Origin: Candidatus Rhabdochlamydia sp.
Lineage (GTDB): Bacteria > Chlamydiota > Chlamydiia > Chlamydiales > Rhabdochlamydiaceae
NCBI GenBank assembly: GCA_030044075.1
Contig: JASHWM010000111.1
Coordinates: 1 to 8,102, forward strand
Direction: 5' to 3'
Length of the DNA: 8,102 nt
Below the pieces are notes generated by a model. It was not told where the DNA came from and made no database searches. It worked only from the letters and a program-made list of their open reading frames with translations. The position numbers and the translations under genes are program-made. Below are positions 1-6,161 of the stretch, one piece after another. Numbering within the stretch: position 1 is the first letter of the stretch; every line of letters begins with the position of its first letter.

Positions 1-260
1 CCTACAATAATAGTATTCGGGGATAAGTAGTTTATATTAATCTTAATTGTCATAAAGTTTTTATAATTAGTATTATGGTTGGGGTGTTATTATATAACAT
101 GTCATCAGCAATTTCAATCACTATAGAAATTTGAGCCTGACCGCGCTCCTATTTGAAAAAGAAACTTTTATGGAACTGACCGCAAATCCCTCTCTCAGAT
201 GGGGGTGATGATCGAAATTGCAAAAAAACACGGTCTTCCTATCCTCCTTGCGCTAAATCA
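1..260. other. AT-rich intergenic region, no confident gene
   Basis: Apart from the doubtful remnant at 157-276, both strands are broken by frequent stops. The first 130 bases are strongly AT-rich, unlike the coding block that follows. I saw no tRNA, array or terminator here. Confidence 0.5.
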
Positions 261-276
261 TTGCATTAAATTTTAA
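157..276 (+). pseudogene. possible remnant of an unrecognised gene
   Basis: An open stretch of 39 codons runs from just after a stop at 154 to a TAA at 274-276. It contains possible internal starts, ATG 199 and ATG 208. The tail, reading M-G-V-M-I-E-I-A-K-K-H-G-L-P-I-L-L-A-L, looks like ordinary protein (a basic amphipathic helix followed by a hydrophobic strand) rather than random AT-rich translation. I do not recognise a family. It could be the decayed 3' end of a gene, a small ORF, or chance. No clear ribosome-binding site other than the G-run at 201-205 was seen. Confidence 0.2.
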
Positions 277-290
277 CCCTATAGTATGAT
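261..290 (+). promoter_or_regulatory. probable promoter of tRNA-Val
   Basis: A TTGCAT hexamer (261-266) and a TATGAT hexamer (285-290) are separated by 18 bases. This would place transcription start near 297, about 15 bases ahead of the tRNA. An overlapping TATAGT at 280-285 is an alternative -10 but has a poor spacer. The promoter probably also drives the synthetase-like gene and infC, because no terminator lies between the tRNA and the TTG start at 407. Confidence 0.5.
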
Positions 291-311
291 CGCCTCGCTA
301 AAAGTGAATGT

Positions 312-385
312 GGGGTATTAGCTCAGTTGGTTAGAGCGCCACGTTGACATCGTGGAGGTCAGCTGTTCGAGTCAGCTATATCCCA
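312..385 (+). tRNA. tRNA-Val (anticodon GAC)
   Basis: A complete 74-base cloverleaf can be drawn by eye. The acceptor stem is GGGGTAT (312-318) with ATATCCC (378-384), including one G-U pair, and the discriminator A is at 385. The D arm is GCTC/GAGC. The anticodon stem is CCACG/CGTGG with loop TTGACAT, giving anticodon GAC, which reads GUC and GUU valine codons. The T arm is AGCTG/CAGCT with loop TTCGAGT. The 3' CCA is not encoded. The following CDS starts about 20 bases downstream, so the tRNA is probably processed from the leader of the synthetase-like/infC transcript. Confidence 0.95.
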
Positions 386-406
386 TTCCGATATAAGAGA
401 ACCTTT

Positions 407-1912
407 TTGAGCCCTTCAGAATCCTTTGCTAAAAAAAATACTGCGGCATGCCTGGCGGCAGCAGCTCTTTTTGAGATTTTTCCCAAAGTCCGTCTTCTGG
501 GTGGAGGAGCGACCTCTACCTGTTTTTTCTACGACTTTTCTTTACCGGTTGAATGGAAAGATGATTTCCTTGTCCTCATAGAAGAGAGGATGTATGCGAT
601 CGTCCGTGAGAAAAAGCCTGTCCGGTCTGCCGAGATGGTCCCAAGCAATGCCGCTTCGTTCCTGCGCCATCTGGGCCTTAGTGAGAGATCGGGGTGCGCA
701 CAAAAAGATCCAAAAGACCTTGTCACGCTCCTTCATATCGGCAGCTTTGCCGATATGATTGAAAATCCTTTTACTGAAAGTCTCCAGCTGGGTGCTTTCG
801 CCCTTGAGGAAGCAATTGTCTACCCTTCAAAAGTTCGCCTGATTGGACTTATTGCGGAAGATAAGCAAAAATTAAAGCATTTGGTCAAAGGGTACCGAAG
901 CATAAAAGAAAGAGACCATCTTTTTTTGGGATCTGCCTATTTTCAGGTTGTCCCTGAGTGGAGCGACTTTGTTTTTCTCCCTAAAGGGGAAAAGGTCTGC
1001 CATACCCTCCTTGAGCTATGGCGGAAGGCCGTCTCAAAAAAAGGTTACTCCCTTATTTCTACCCCGCCTGGAGACCTTATAGAGAACCACAAAGTTGTCC
1101 ATAGAAGCTTCGGCCTGTCTAAAACAGCCGAACTCAGATGGGACTTTGAGGGAGAAAAATCCCTTAGCCTCCTTTCAAAAAATGGTAAACAGCTCGACAG
1201 CCTGGTGACATTTTGCCATGGCAAAGACCTTCTAGAAGCTTGTATTTCTTGCTTGCAATTCATCCAGCAAATACTTAATATCTTCAATTTTGAGTGCCGC
1301 TATGTGCTTTGTACAGAGCGCTCTTGTCAAAAGCAGCCGAAAGCTGTATGGCAAAAAAATAGTGAGGTGCTTAAAAAGGCATGTGAGCTTTCCGGGATCG
1401 TTCCTGATGTGGATCCAACCCCAAGGAAGTATCCAGGACCTGCAGTTGAGGTGCTTTTGCCCGATGTCATCGGAAAAGAATGGGGAGGACCCCATCTCAC
1501 CATTGACAATGGTGAAGCAAACCAATATGCGCTGGTCCATTCCTTGTTCGGTTCTCTGCAACAGGTTTTTGCTCTTCTTTTAGAGCAGAAAAATGAGCTT
1601 CCGTTTTGGCTTGCCCCAGTCCAGGTAAAGGTCTTGGCGCTTGGAGATTCTTATCTTCAATCGCTCGGTCCTGTCTTGGAAAAGCTCAGGATGCTTGGGA
1701 TCGCTGTCGAATGTGAAGTTGTTTCTTCAGGTCTTTCTCAAAAGGTATATGAAGCGGCAGCGAAAGAAAAAGTTCCTTATGTGCTCCTATACGGGGAAAA
1801 AGAGGAAAAGACAGGACAGTTGTCAATCAGAACAAAAGGACAAACGCAAAGCATGACTTTGCCCATGCTCGAACAAAGGTTGCTTGAAGAACAAAAGGAA
1901 GTGGAAATTTGA
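407..1912 (+). CDS. threonyl-tRNA synthetase-like protein, probably catalytically inactive
   Basis: The product is 501 residues when read from the TTG at 407, which has AAGAGA (395-400) six bases ahead. The in-frame ATG at 344 lies inside tRNA-Val and cannot be the true start, and the next ATG would delete conserved sequence. Similarity to ThrRS is visible from near the N-terminus: the F-Y-D-F-S-L-P strand (41-47) of the editing region, a degenerate class II core (about 170-390), and a good anticodon-binding domain starting F-W-L-A-P-V-Q-V (400-501). The TGS domain is absent (ThrRS is normally about 640 residues). The editing motif HxxxH reads C-L-A-A-A (15-19), and the CxxxH motif reads I-E-N-P-F. 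Around 40 core residues are missing, including the zinc-ligand Cys region. The H385 equivalent reads V, the lysine of Y-G-P-K reads A, and the motif 3 arginine reads Q. Only the third zinc-ligand histidine (H378) remains. It is probably a tRNA-binding or regulatory paralogue, and an active ThrRS should be encoded elsewhere. Confidence 0.8.
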   Translation: MSPSESFAKKNTAACLAAAALFEIFPKVRLLGGGATSTCFFYDFSLPVEWKDDFLVLIEERMYAIVREKKPVRSAEMVPSNAASFLRHLGLSERSGCAQKDPKDLVTLLHIGSFADMIENPFTESLQLGAFALEEAIVYPSKVRLIGLIAEDKQKLKHLVKGYRSIKERDHLFLGSAYFQVVPEWSDFVFLPKGEKVCHTLLELWRKAVSKKGYSLISTPPGDLIENHKVVHRSFGLSKTAELRWDFEGEKSLSLLSKNGKQLDSLVTFCHGKDLLEACISCLQFIQQILNIFNFECRYVLCTERSCQKQPKAVWQKNSEVLKKACELSGIVPDVDPTPRKYPGPAVEVLLPDVIGKEWGGPHLTIDNGEANQYALVHSLFGSLQQVFALLLEQKNELPFWLAPVQVKVLALGDSYLQSLGPVLEKLRMLGIAVECEVVSSGLSQKVYEAAAKEKVPYVLLYGEKEEKTGQLSIRTKGQTQSMTLPMLEQRLLEEQKEVEI

Positions 1913-2430
1913 AGATTAACAGGGAAATTCGTGCGCCAAAGGTGCGTGTGATCGATCAAGAGGGAAAACAAGTTGGGGTTATCTCGATTAGCGAGGCCCT
2001 GGCCAAAGCTGAGCTCGCTGGGTTGGACCTGGTGGAAATTTCTCCAAACGCAGAACCGCCCGTTTGTAAAATTATTGATTATGGCAAGTTCCGCTATCAG
2101 GTTACCAAGAAAGAAAAAGAGAGTAAAAAATCTCAGCACCAAGTCAAGGTCAAAGAGATCAAGCTCAAGCCGAATACCGATGAAAATGACCTGGTGGTAA
2201 AAATTAAACATTCCCGGGAGTTTTTGACAAAGGGGAACAAAGTGCGCGTCACTTGTGTATTCCGCGGAAGAGAGCTCCAGCACCCTGAGTTTGGGATAAA
2301 AGTCGTTCAAAGAATTTGTGAGGACTTGTCCGATGTCGCGACTCCTGAGTCCGAGGCCAAGCTGATGGGCCGCAGCCTCTCAGTTGTGCTTGCCCCAGGC
2401 GTGAAAAAAAAGGTTGTCAACGCATCTTAA
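1909..2430 (+). CDS. infC: translation initiation factor IF-3
   Basis: This 173-residue protein is full length for IF3, which binds the 30S subunit, prevents premature 50S joining and proofreads the initiator codon-anticodon pair. The N-domain (1-75) has the opening block K-I-N-R-E-I-R-A-P and the signature [11 protein letters not shown] (50-60). A lysine-rich linker (67-84) follows. The C-domain includes [14 protein letters not shown] and F-R-G-R-E-L (118-123). The start is TTG at 1909, the first in-frame start after the upstream reading frame, preceded by AAGGA (1895-1899). It overlaps the TGA of the synthetase-like gene (1910-1912) as TTGA, so translation is probably coupled. A non-ATG start is usual for infC and in some bacteria is the basis of autoregulation, although TTG is a milder exception than the ATT of E. 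coli. Confidence 0.96.
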   Translation: MKINREIRAPKVRVIDQEGKQVGVISISEALAKAELAGLDLVEISPNAEPPVCKIIDYGKFRYQVTKKEKESKKSQHQVKVKEIKLKPNTDENDLVVKIKHSREFLTKGNKVRVTCVFRGRELQHPEFGIKVVQRICEDLSDVATPESEAKLMGRSLSVVLAPGVKKKVVNAS

Positions 2431-2439
2431 GTTAAAAAC

Positions 2440-2468
2440 TTGTGTGCTAAAAAGACTTGTGCTACTAT
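2440..2468 (+). promoter_or_regulatory. probable internal promoter for rpmI-rplT
   Basis: TTGTGT (2440-2445) and TACTAT (2463-2468) are spaced 17 bases apart in the gap between infC and rpmI. This predicts transcription start near 2475 and a leader of about 90 bases before rpmI. Such a promoter would let the two ribosomal protein genes be expressed more strongly than infC. It is a pattern match only. Confidence 0.45.
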
Positions 2469-2484
2469 CTTGGCCACAAGCGAA

Positions 2485-2524
2485 AAGACCTGGATAATAG
2501 GTCTTAAGTCTCTAGAATTTAGAG
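2485..2524 (+). promoter_or_regulatory. folded leader of rpmI-rplT, candidate L20 autoregulatory site
   Basis: Two adjacent hairpins can be drawn. The first is AAGACCT (2485-2491) with AGGTCTT (2499-2505), a perfect 7-bp stem. The second is CTCTA (2510-2514) with TAGAG (2520-2524). Neither is followed by a T-run, so they are not terminators. In E. coli and B. subtilis this operon is controlled by L20 binding to a structured leader that mimics its 23S rRNA site. The location fits such a role, but I could not match the known L20 leader consensus by eye. Confidence 0.35.
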
Positions 2525-2563
2525 GGCAGCCAAAGGCCGAGATTATACTAAAGGAGAATTGCT

Positions 2564-2761
2564 GTGCCGAAAATGAAAACTCGCAAAGCCGTAAAGGCCA
2601 GATTTAAAGTTACAGGAACTGGAAAACTGGTTCGTAGCCGTCCAGGACGACGTCATATCCTGACAAAAAAATCTTCTAAACGCAAAAGAAGTTTAGGTCG
2701 GGAAATGCTCGTTGACGAAGGACAAAGAAAAATGTATGCCCGCCTGATGGGCGTTGCTTAA
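2564..2761 (+). CDS. rpmI: 50S ribosomal protein L35
   Basis: This 65-residue, very basic protein has the length and pattern of bacterial L35: P-K-M-K-T-R-K-A at the start, then F-K-V-T-G-T-G-K-L, and the arginine/lysine-rich [14 protein letters not shown]. It ends in an amphipathic helix. L35 is a late-assembling component of the large subunit. Translation starts at GTG (2564) behind the strong AAAGGAG site (2550-2556). It is followed by rplT after 18 bases with its own ribosome-binding site, the conserved rpmI-rplT pairing. Confidence 0.96.
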   Translation: MPKMKTRKAVKARFKVTGTGKLVRSRPGRRHILTKKSSKRKRSLGREMLVDEGQRKMYARLMGVA

Positions 2762-2779
2762 AAATAAGGGAGTATTACT

Positions 2780-3139
2780 ATGGTTAGAGTAACCAATGCC
2801 GTAGCTGCTCACCGCAAGAGAAAAAGATTGCTCAAGCTCGCTAAGGGTTTTGTTGGAGACCGCAAAAACCACTTGCGACTTTCTTCTGATGCTGTGATGT
2901 CCGCAATGTCGTTTAATTATCGTCATCGAAAAGAAAGAAAGAGAAATTTCCGTAAACTTTGGATCATCCGCATCGCGGTTGCTGCCAAAATTAATGGGCT
3001 TTCTTACAGCAAATTTATTAATGGGTTGAAAAAGGCGAACTTTGCACTCAATCGCAAAATGCTGTCTGATATGGCAATTCGCGATCCGCTAAGTTTTGCT
3101 GCAGTTGCAGGAGCTGTCAAACAAGCGCTTGCAGCATAG
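2780..3139 (+). CDS. rplT: 50S ribosomal protein L20
   Basis: The 119 residues match the usual L20 length. The long basic N-terminal helix is recognisable (R-V-T-N-A-V-A-A-H-R-K-R-K-R-L-L-K-L-A-K-G-F), followed by Y-R-H-R-K-E-R-K-R-N-F-R-K-L-W-I-I-R-I and the globular C-terminal part with N-G-L-S-Y-S-K-F-I-N-G-L. L20 organises 23S rRNA domain II early in 50S assembly and in many bacteria represses its own operon. The ATG has AAGGGAG (2766-2772) ahead of it. It is the only gene of this five-gene block that begins with ATG. An intrinsic terminator follows within 25 bases. Confidence 0.97.
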   Translation: MVRVTNAVAAHRKRKRLLKLAKGFVGDRKNHLRLSSDAVMSAMSFNYRHRKERKRNFRKLWIIRIAVAAKINGLSYSKFINGLKKANFALNRKMLSDMAIRDPLSFAAVAGAVKQALAA

Positions 3140-3161
3140 ATTCTTTTGCTAGTATTCAGCT

Positions 3162-3197
3162 AAAGCCTACACGTGAAAACGAGTAGGCTTTTTTTTT
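3162..3197 (+). terminator. intrinsic terminator after rplT
   Basis: AAAGCCTAC (3162-3170) pairs with GTAGGCTTT (3183-3191). An inner CGT/ACG pairing is capped by a GAAA loop, and a run of T extends to 3197. It lies only 16 bases before the pheS start, so pheS is expressed by read-through or from a promoter not evident here. Confidence 0.9.
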
Positions 3198-3212
3198 AAA
3201 CGAGGTCACTCA

Positions 3213-4235
3213 GTGGAAAAGAAAATATCCCTCCTTCGCGAAGAGTTCCGCACCGATCTAGCTGGCGTCCGCCATACAAAAGATGTCGAGCAGCTGAAAA
3301 TTAAATACCTTGGTAAAAAAGGACTGATCCAGGACTTCATGGTCTTCCTCAAAGAAATATCGCCTGAGGAAAGGCCAGGTTTTGGCAAAACGATCAATGA
3401 GCTCAAGGAAGAGGTCTCCTCACTTTGCGAACAGGCGATGCTTACCCTTCTCCAGGTCGAAGAGTCAAAAAGCATAGCCAGTGAAAAGATCGATATTTCA
3501 GAGCCCGCAAGGAAACGGTTCCTCGGCAGAAAACATCCCGTGAACCTGCTTTTGGAAGAGGTGATCGATATTTTTTCCGGAATGGGGTTTTCTGTGCAGT
3601 ACGGCCCTGATATCGATTCTGACTATTACAACTTCGAAGGGCTGAACTACCCAAAAGACCACCCTGCAAGAGATATGCAGGACACTTTCTACTTAAGCCC
3701 GGAATATCTCTTACGTTCCCATACGTCCAACACCCAGCTCAGGGTCATGGAAACCCATACGCCCCCGATCCGTATCATTGCACCAGGGACTGTGTATCGC
3801 AATGAGACGATCAGCGCAAGGTCGCACGTATTCTTTCATCAAATCGAAGGACTTTACATCGACAAGGACGTGTCTTTTGCTGATCTTTTGGCGACAATGA
3901 GGGAATTTTGGAACAAACTGTTTAAAATGAATGTGGAAACGAGGTTCCGCCCAAGCTTTTTTCCATTTACGGAGCCAAGCCTTGAGGTCGACCTTCGCTG
4001 CACCTCTTGCGGAGGTTCAGGATGCAGACTTTGCAAACAATCCGGCTGGCTAGAAGTCGCTGGGGCCGGGATGGTCCATCCTGAAGTGCTCAAAAATGGG
4101 GGGATCGATCCTGAGGTCTACTCAGGGTATGCGTGGGGGATGGGGATAGACCGTCTCGCGCTCCTGCGCTATGGCATCCCCGACATCCGAATGCTCTTTG
4201 AAAATGATATTAGGTTTCTAGGACAGTTTTCTTAA
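3213..4235 (+). CDS. pheS: phenylalanyl-tRNA synthetase alpha subunit
   Basis: This 340-residue protein is full length for PheS, the class II catalytic subunit that charges tRNA-Phe in the cytoplasmic alpha2-beta2 enzyme. The N-terminal coiled coil covers about 1-90. The catalytic domain shows Y-N-F-E-G-L-N-Y-P-K-D-H-P-A-R-D (139-154), the phenylalanine-pocket H-T-S-N-T-Q (170-175), motif 2 around Y-R-N-E-T (195-199) and F-H-Q-I-E-G (208-213), and motif 3 G-Y-A-W-G-M-G-I-D-R (305-314). A four-cysteine insert, C263-x2-C266-x4-C271-x2-C274, looks metal-binding and is present in the PheS of several phyla but not in E. coli. The start is GTG (3213), with GAGG (3202-3205) ahead. No pheT follows: the gene is closed by a terminator, so beta must be encoded elsewhere, as in Chlamydia. 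Confidence 0.97.
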   Translation: MEKKISLLREEFRTDLAGVRHTKDVEQLKIKYLGKKGLIQDFMVFLKEISPEERPGFGKTINELKEEVSSLCEQAMLTLLQVEESKSIASEKIDISEPARKRFLGRKHPVNLLLEEVIDIFSGMGFSVQYGPDIDSDYYNFEGLNYPKDHPARDMQDTFYLSPEYLLRSHTSNTQLRVMETHTPPIRIIAPGTVYRNETISARSHVFFHQIEGLYIDKDVSFADLLATMREFWNKLFKMNVETRFRPSFFPFTEPSLEVDLRCTSCGGSGCRLCKQSGWLEVAGAGMVHPEVLKNGGIDPEVYSGYAWGMGIDRLALLRYGIPDIRMLFENDIRFLGQFS

Positions 4236-4258
4236 AAAAGGCTCTTTCGAGCCTTTTT
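4234..4258. terminator. bidirectional intrinsic terminator between pheS and the convergent gene
   Basis: The perfect stem GGCTC (4240-4244) / GAGCC (4249-4253) with loop TTTC is flanked by an A-run on the left and a T-run on the right. It therefore works in both directions. It overlaps the pheS stop codon and directly precedes the stop codon (4260-4262) of the minus-strand gene, so one hairpin ends both convergent transcripts. Confidence 0.9.
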
Positions 4259-4259
4259 A

Positions 4260-5114
4260 TTACCACTCTTCGCTTTCTACTACCGGTAAACCTTCTTGGC
4301 TTCCGCTCGTGGTTCCTGTCGGCTGTGGTTCAACTGGGTCTTCAGAATCCACCATAGTACCCATGAACTTGAGAAGAGCAAGTTCTTTAGCAGACATTTG
4401 ATTGCCTGGTGCAGCAGCGCCAGGTAAGCTTGCTGTGCTTGGATCAGGTTGCATGAATTCTTCAGGTTGAGGCTCGTCTTCGCCTTCAGCATCATGTAAT
4501 GGAAACTGACCAAGCCCATCTTGACTTGCTGCAGCTAAGTCCAATTGGCTTTGACGCTGCTTCATTGGAAAGTCGTCATCCCATCCACCATCATCTACAA
4601 AATCTTCTGGATTACCAGTCAGGTCATTTCCTGTTGTAGTTTGCCTTACCATAGCTGCTAATTTGTCCCAATTCGCATCTTTTGTCTCTTCAGCTGCTAT
4701 GTTCACAGCTGCAAGATGGTCCATTGCAGAATCTGCAACATTGGTTAGGTAGTAGGAACCAGCGCCAATTCCTGCAATTCCCAGCCCGATCATAATTGGG
4801 TTGAGGTGGAGCAGGCCGATCACGAAAACGATGGCTGCGATAACGATAATGGCTCCTGCGCCCGTGTAATGGAGAACCCTGTCTTTTTTTTCTGATTCGT
4901 TTAATTGTTTAGCAGCATCTCTGAGGTTGTCCCATCTTACCTGGTCGCCCTTCGCTGCTTGCCATTGTTTAAAATCATTTTGCCGCGCTGCTTCTACAAG
5001 GGTGTCTGTATCAAAAACTGTGACGTTTCCAACGACATTCCTTGAAGAATCTACTGCTTCTCTTAAAGATTGGATTGGAAACCCAACTGCTGCTGCTCTT
5101 GCTATACCTGACAT
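4260..5114 (-). CDS. Inc-like membrane protein, tandem family member 1 (284 aa)
   Basis: No named family was recognised. The N-terminal part (1-80) is soluble and helical, rich in charged residues from 40 to 80. Residues about 84-124 form two closely spaced hydrophobic segments around the turn H-L-N-P, with G-L-G-I-A-G-I-G-A-G after it. The C-terminal 160 residues are acidic, proline/glutamine-rich and probably disordered, apart from a helix at M-S-A-K-E-L-A-L-L-K-F-M (240-251). They end in S-E-E-W. There is no cleavable signal peptide. A bilobed hydrophobic domain with cytosolic ends is the hallmark of chlamydial Inc proteins, which are type III-secreted into the inclusion membrane. The ATG has AGGAAAA about seven bases upstream. 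The membrane hairpin aligns with those of the next two minus-strand genes. The Inc assignment is inference from architecture. Confidence 0.8.
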   Translation of the reverse strand: MSGIARAAAVGFPIQSLREAVDSSRNVVGNVTVFDTDTLVEAARQNDFKQWQAAKGDQVRWDNLRDAAKQLNESEKKDRVLHYTGAGAIIVIAAIVFVIGLLHLNPIMIGLGIAGIGAGSYYLTNVADSAMDHLAAVNIAAEETKDANWDKLAAMVRQTTTGNDLTGNPEDFVDDGGWDDDFPMKQRQSQLDLAAASQDGLGQFPLHDAEGEDEPQPEEFMQPDPSTASLPGAAAPGNQMSAKELALLKFMGTMVDSEDPVEPQPTGTTSGSQEGLPVVESEEW

Positions 5115-5385
5115 AATATTTTCCTATTTATTTTGATTAGTTTGTTTTAAATAAAGTTATAAAAAAATATTTTATCATATTTATTTTATTAAAAATATAA
5201 TTTTAAAGTTTCTATTATTAAAACAATGTAAATTGAAAAATATTAATAGTATAGGAGACTGAAAATAAGTGACTTCGACTATTCGGTTATTGAATAATAT
5301 AAGGTATTGGAAATTAGTATATTATAAAGTTTTTGCTGTGCAAGTCTATTATAATAAATGAATTGTGATTAATTTTTGAAGGGAG
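5115..5385. other. AT-rich intergenic region, presumed promoter region of family member 1
   Basis: No gene is supported in this stretch. On the minus strand, ATTTATTTTGATTAG (5126-5140) partly matches the block shared by the other two family members. A TATGAT hexamer (minus strand, about 5176-5181) is a weak -10 candidate. A short TATTC/GAATA hairpin lies at 5280-5296. Composition falls to mostly A and T compared with the flanking coding DNA. Confidence 0.5.
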
Positions 5386-5406
5386 TAAAAAAAAGTTACC
5401 AAACTT
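5386..5406 (-). terminator. weak possible terminator of family member 2
   Basis: On the minus strand AAGTT-TGGT-AACTT (5406-5393) spans the stop codon and runs directly into a T-run (complement of 5386-5394). The stem is only five pairs and A/T-rich, so its strength is doubtful. Confidence 0.35.
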
Positions 5407-6046
5407 CACTGGGAGAGAAGGGGAGAGGCTCCTGGCTTTCCTGGTCCAAACCAGCTGCGTCAGGCGAGTCTATTTCGCCTGTATCCTCAGGATTGGAACA
5501 GACAATGAATTTACTTAGGAATGCGAGCTCTTTTTCAGAGAACCCATTTGTTTTGACGAGCTCTTGAATGTACTCGACAACCGTGGTCCCATCAGCGAAT
5601 GTTTCGCTATTGTGCTGAGCGATCAATTGGCCGAAAAGCTGCATTTCTTTCTCGGAAAATCCTTTGTCCAGCTGTTTTTCAGGGGCGGTTTGAGAGCGGG
5701 CCACATGCATGATCAAAATAACGAGAAAATAGATGCCAGCGCCTAAGAGAAGACCAAATCCGAGCCCTGCTGTAATCGGGTTCAATAAGCAAAGACCTAT
5801 CACTGTCACAAGTAGCGCTACGATTAAGGCAGATCCCGAGATCGCTAAATGCATTTTCACCTTTTTGTCTTCTTCGGTCAGGATCTCAGACGAGAACAAT
5901 AGGGAAATTTTATCCTTAAATAGCTGAGGGATATCCTCTTGAGATGATTCAGGGGTTGGTTCATAGCTGGGCAGCGCCACTATTCCCCACCCGGGTGCAG
6001 CATATACATCGCCATTTAATGCATGTAAATCAGTAACTGAAGCCAT
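5396..6046 (-). CDS. Inc-like membrane protein, tandem family member 2 (216 aa)
   Basis: The product has a 60-residue soluble N-terminus with Pro/Ser/Glu-rich segments. A bilobed hydrophobic domain follows at about 67-113, with turn L-L-N-P and G-L-G-F-G after it. The C-terminal domain (115-216) is acidic. That domain contains an internal duplication: F-S-E-K-E-M-Q-L-F-G-Q-L-I (130-142) and F-S-E-K-E-L-A-F-L-S-K-F-I (169-181). The second copy matches the helix at 240-251 of the 284-residue neighbour, and both proteins end in S-E-x-W. No signal peptide is present. I infer a type III-secreted inclusion-membrane protein from the same family. No purine-rich ribosome-binding site precedes the ATG (6044-6046): the leader is an A/T/C stretch, so the start is less certain or translation is weak. 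Confidence 0.8.
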   Translation of the reverse strand: MASVTDLHALNGDVYAAPGWGIVALPSYEPTPESSQEDIPQLFKDKISLLFSSEILTEEDKKVKMHLAISGSALIVALLVTVIGLCLLNPITAGLGFGLLLGAGIYFLVILIMHVARSQTAPEKQLDKGFSEKEMQLFGQLIAQHNSETFADGTTVVEYIQELVKTNGFSEKELAFLSKFIVCSNPEDTGEIDSPDAAGLDQESQEPLPFSPSEVW

Positions 6047-6085
6047 TTTTTATTTGTTGTTTTATTAATTTGTATAAGTTTTTAA

Positions 6086-6108
6086 CATTTATTTTAATTA
6101 AAGTAAAG
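6086..6108 (-). promoter_or_regulatory. conserved upstream block, copy ahead of family member 2
   Basis: This 23-bp stretch centred on TTTATTTTAATTAAA matches 6633-6655 with a single mismatch (G to C). It lies 39 bases before the ATG. The AT-rich palindromic centre TTAATTAA makes it either a shared promoter part or a binding site. No sigma-70 hexamer pair was clear within it. Confidence 0.45.
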
Positions 6109-6161
6109 TATTATTTTACTAATTAACAATTTCTTAACAAATCACGATCTTGCGCTATTTT

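Noticed and set aside
344..406. ATG at 344 as the start of the synthetase-like gene
   Set aside because: It lies in the anticodon loop of tRNA-Val, and the 21 residues it adds are translated tRNA and spacer sequence. The TTG at 407 with a purine-rich site upstream is a better start.
1777..2310. Minus-strand 177-codon frame opposite infC
   Set aside because: It is antisense to two recognised genes, has no family resemblance and reflects the codon bias of the real strand.
5350..5567. Plus-strand TATAAT (5350-5355), AAGGGAG (5378-5384) and a 63-codon frame antisense to family member 2
   Set aside because: No -35 at proper spacing was found, and the frame is a shadow of the minus-strand gene. 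An antisense RNA cannot be excluded but is not supported.
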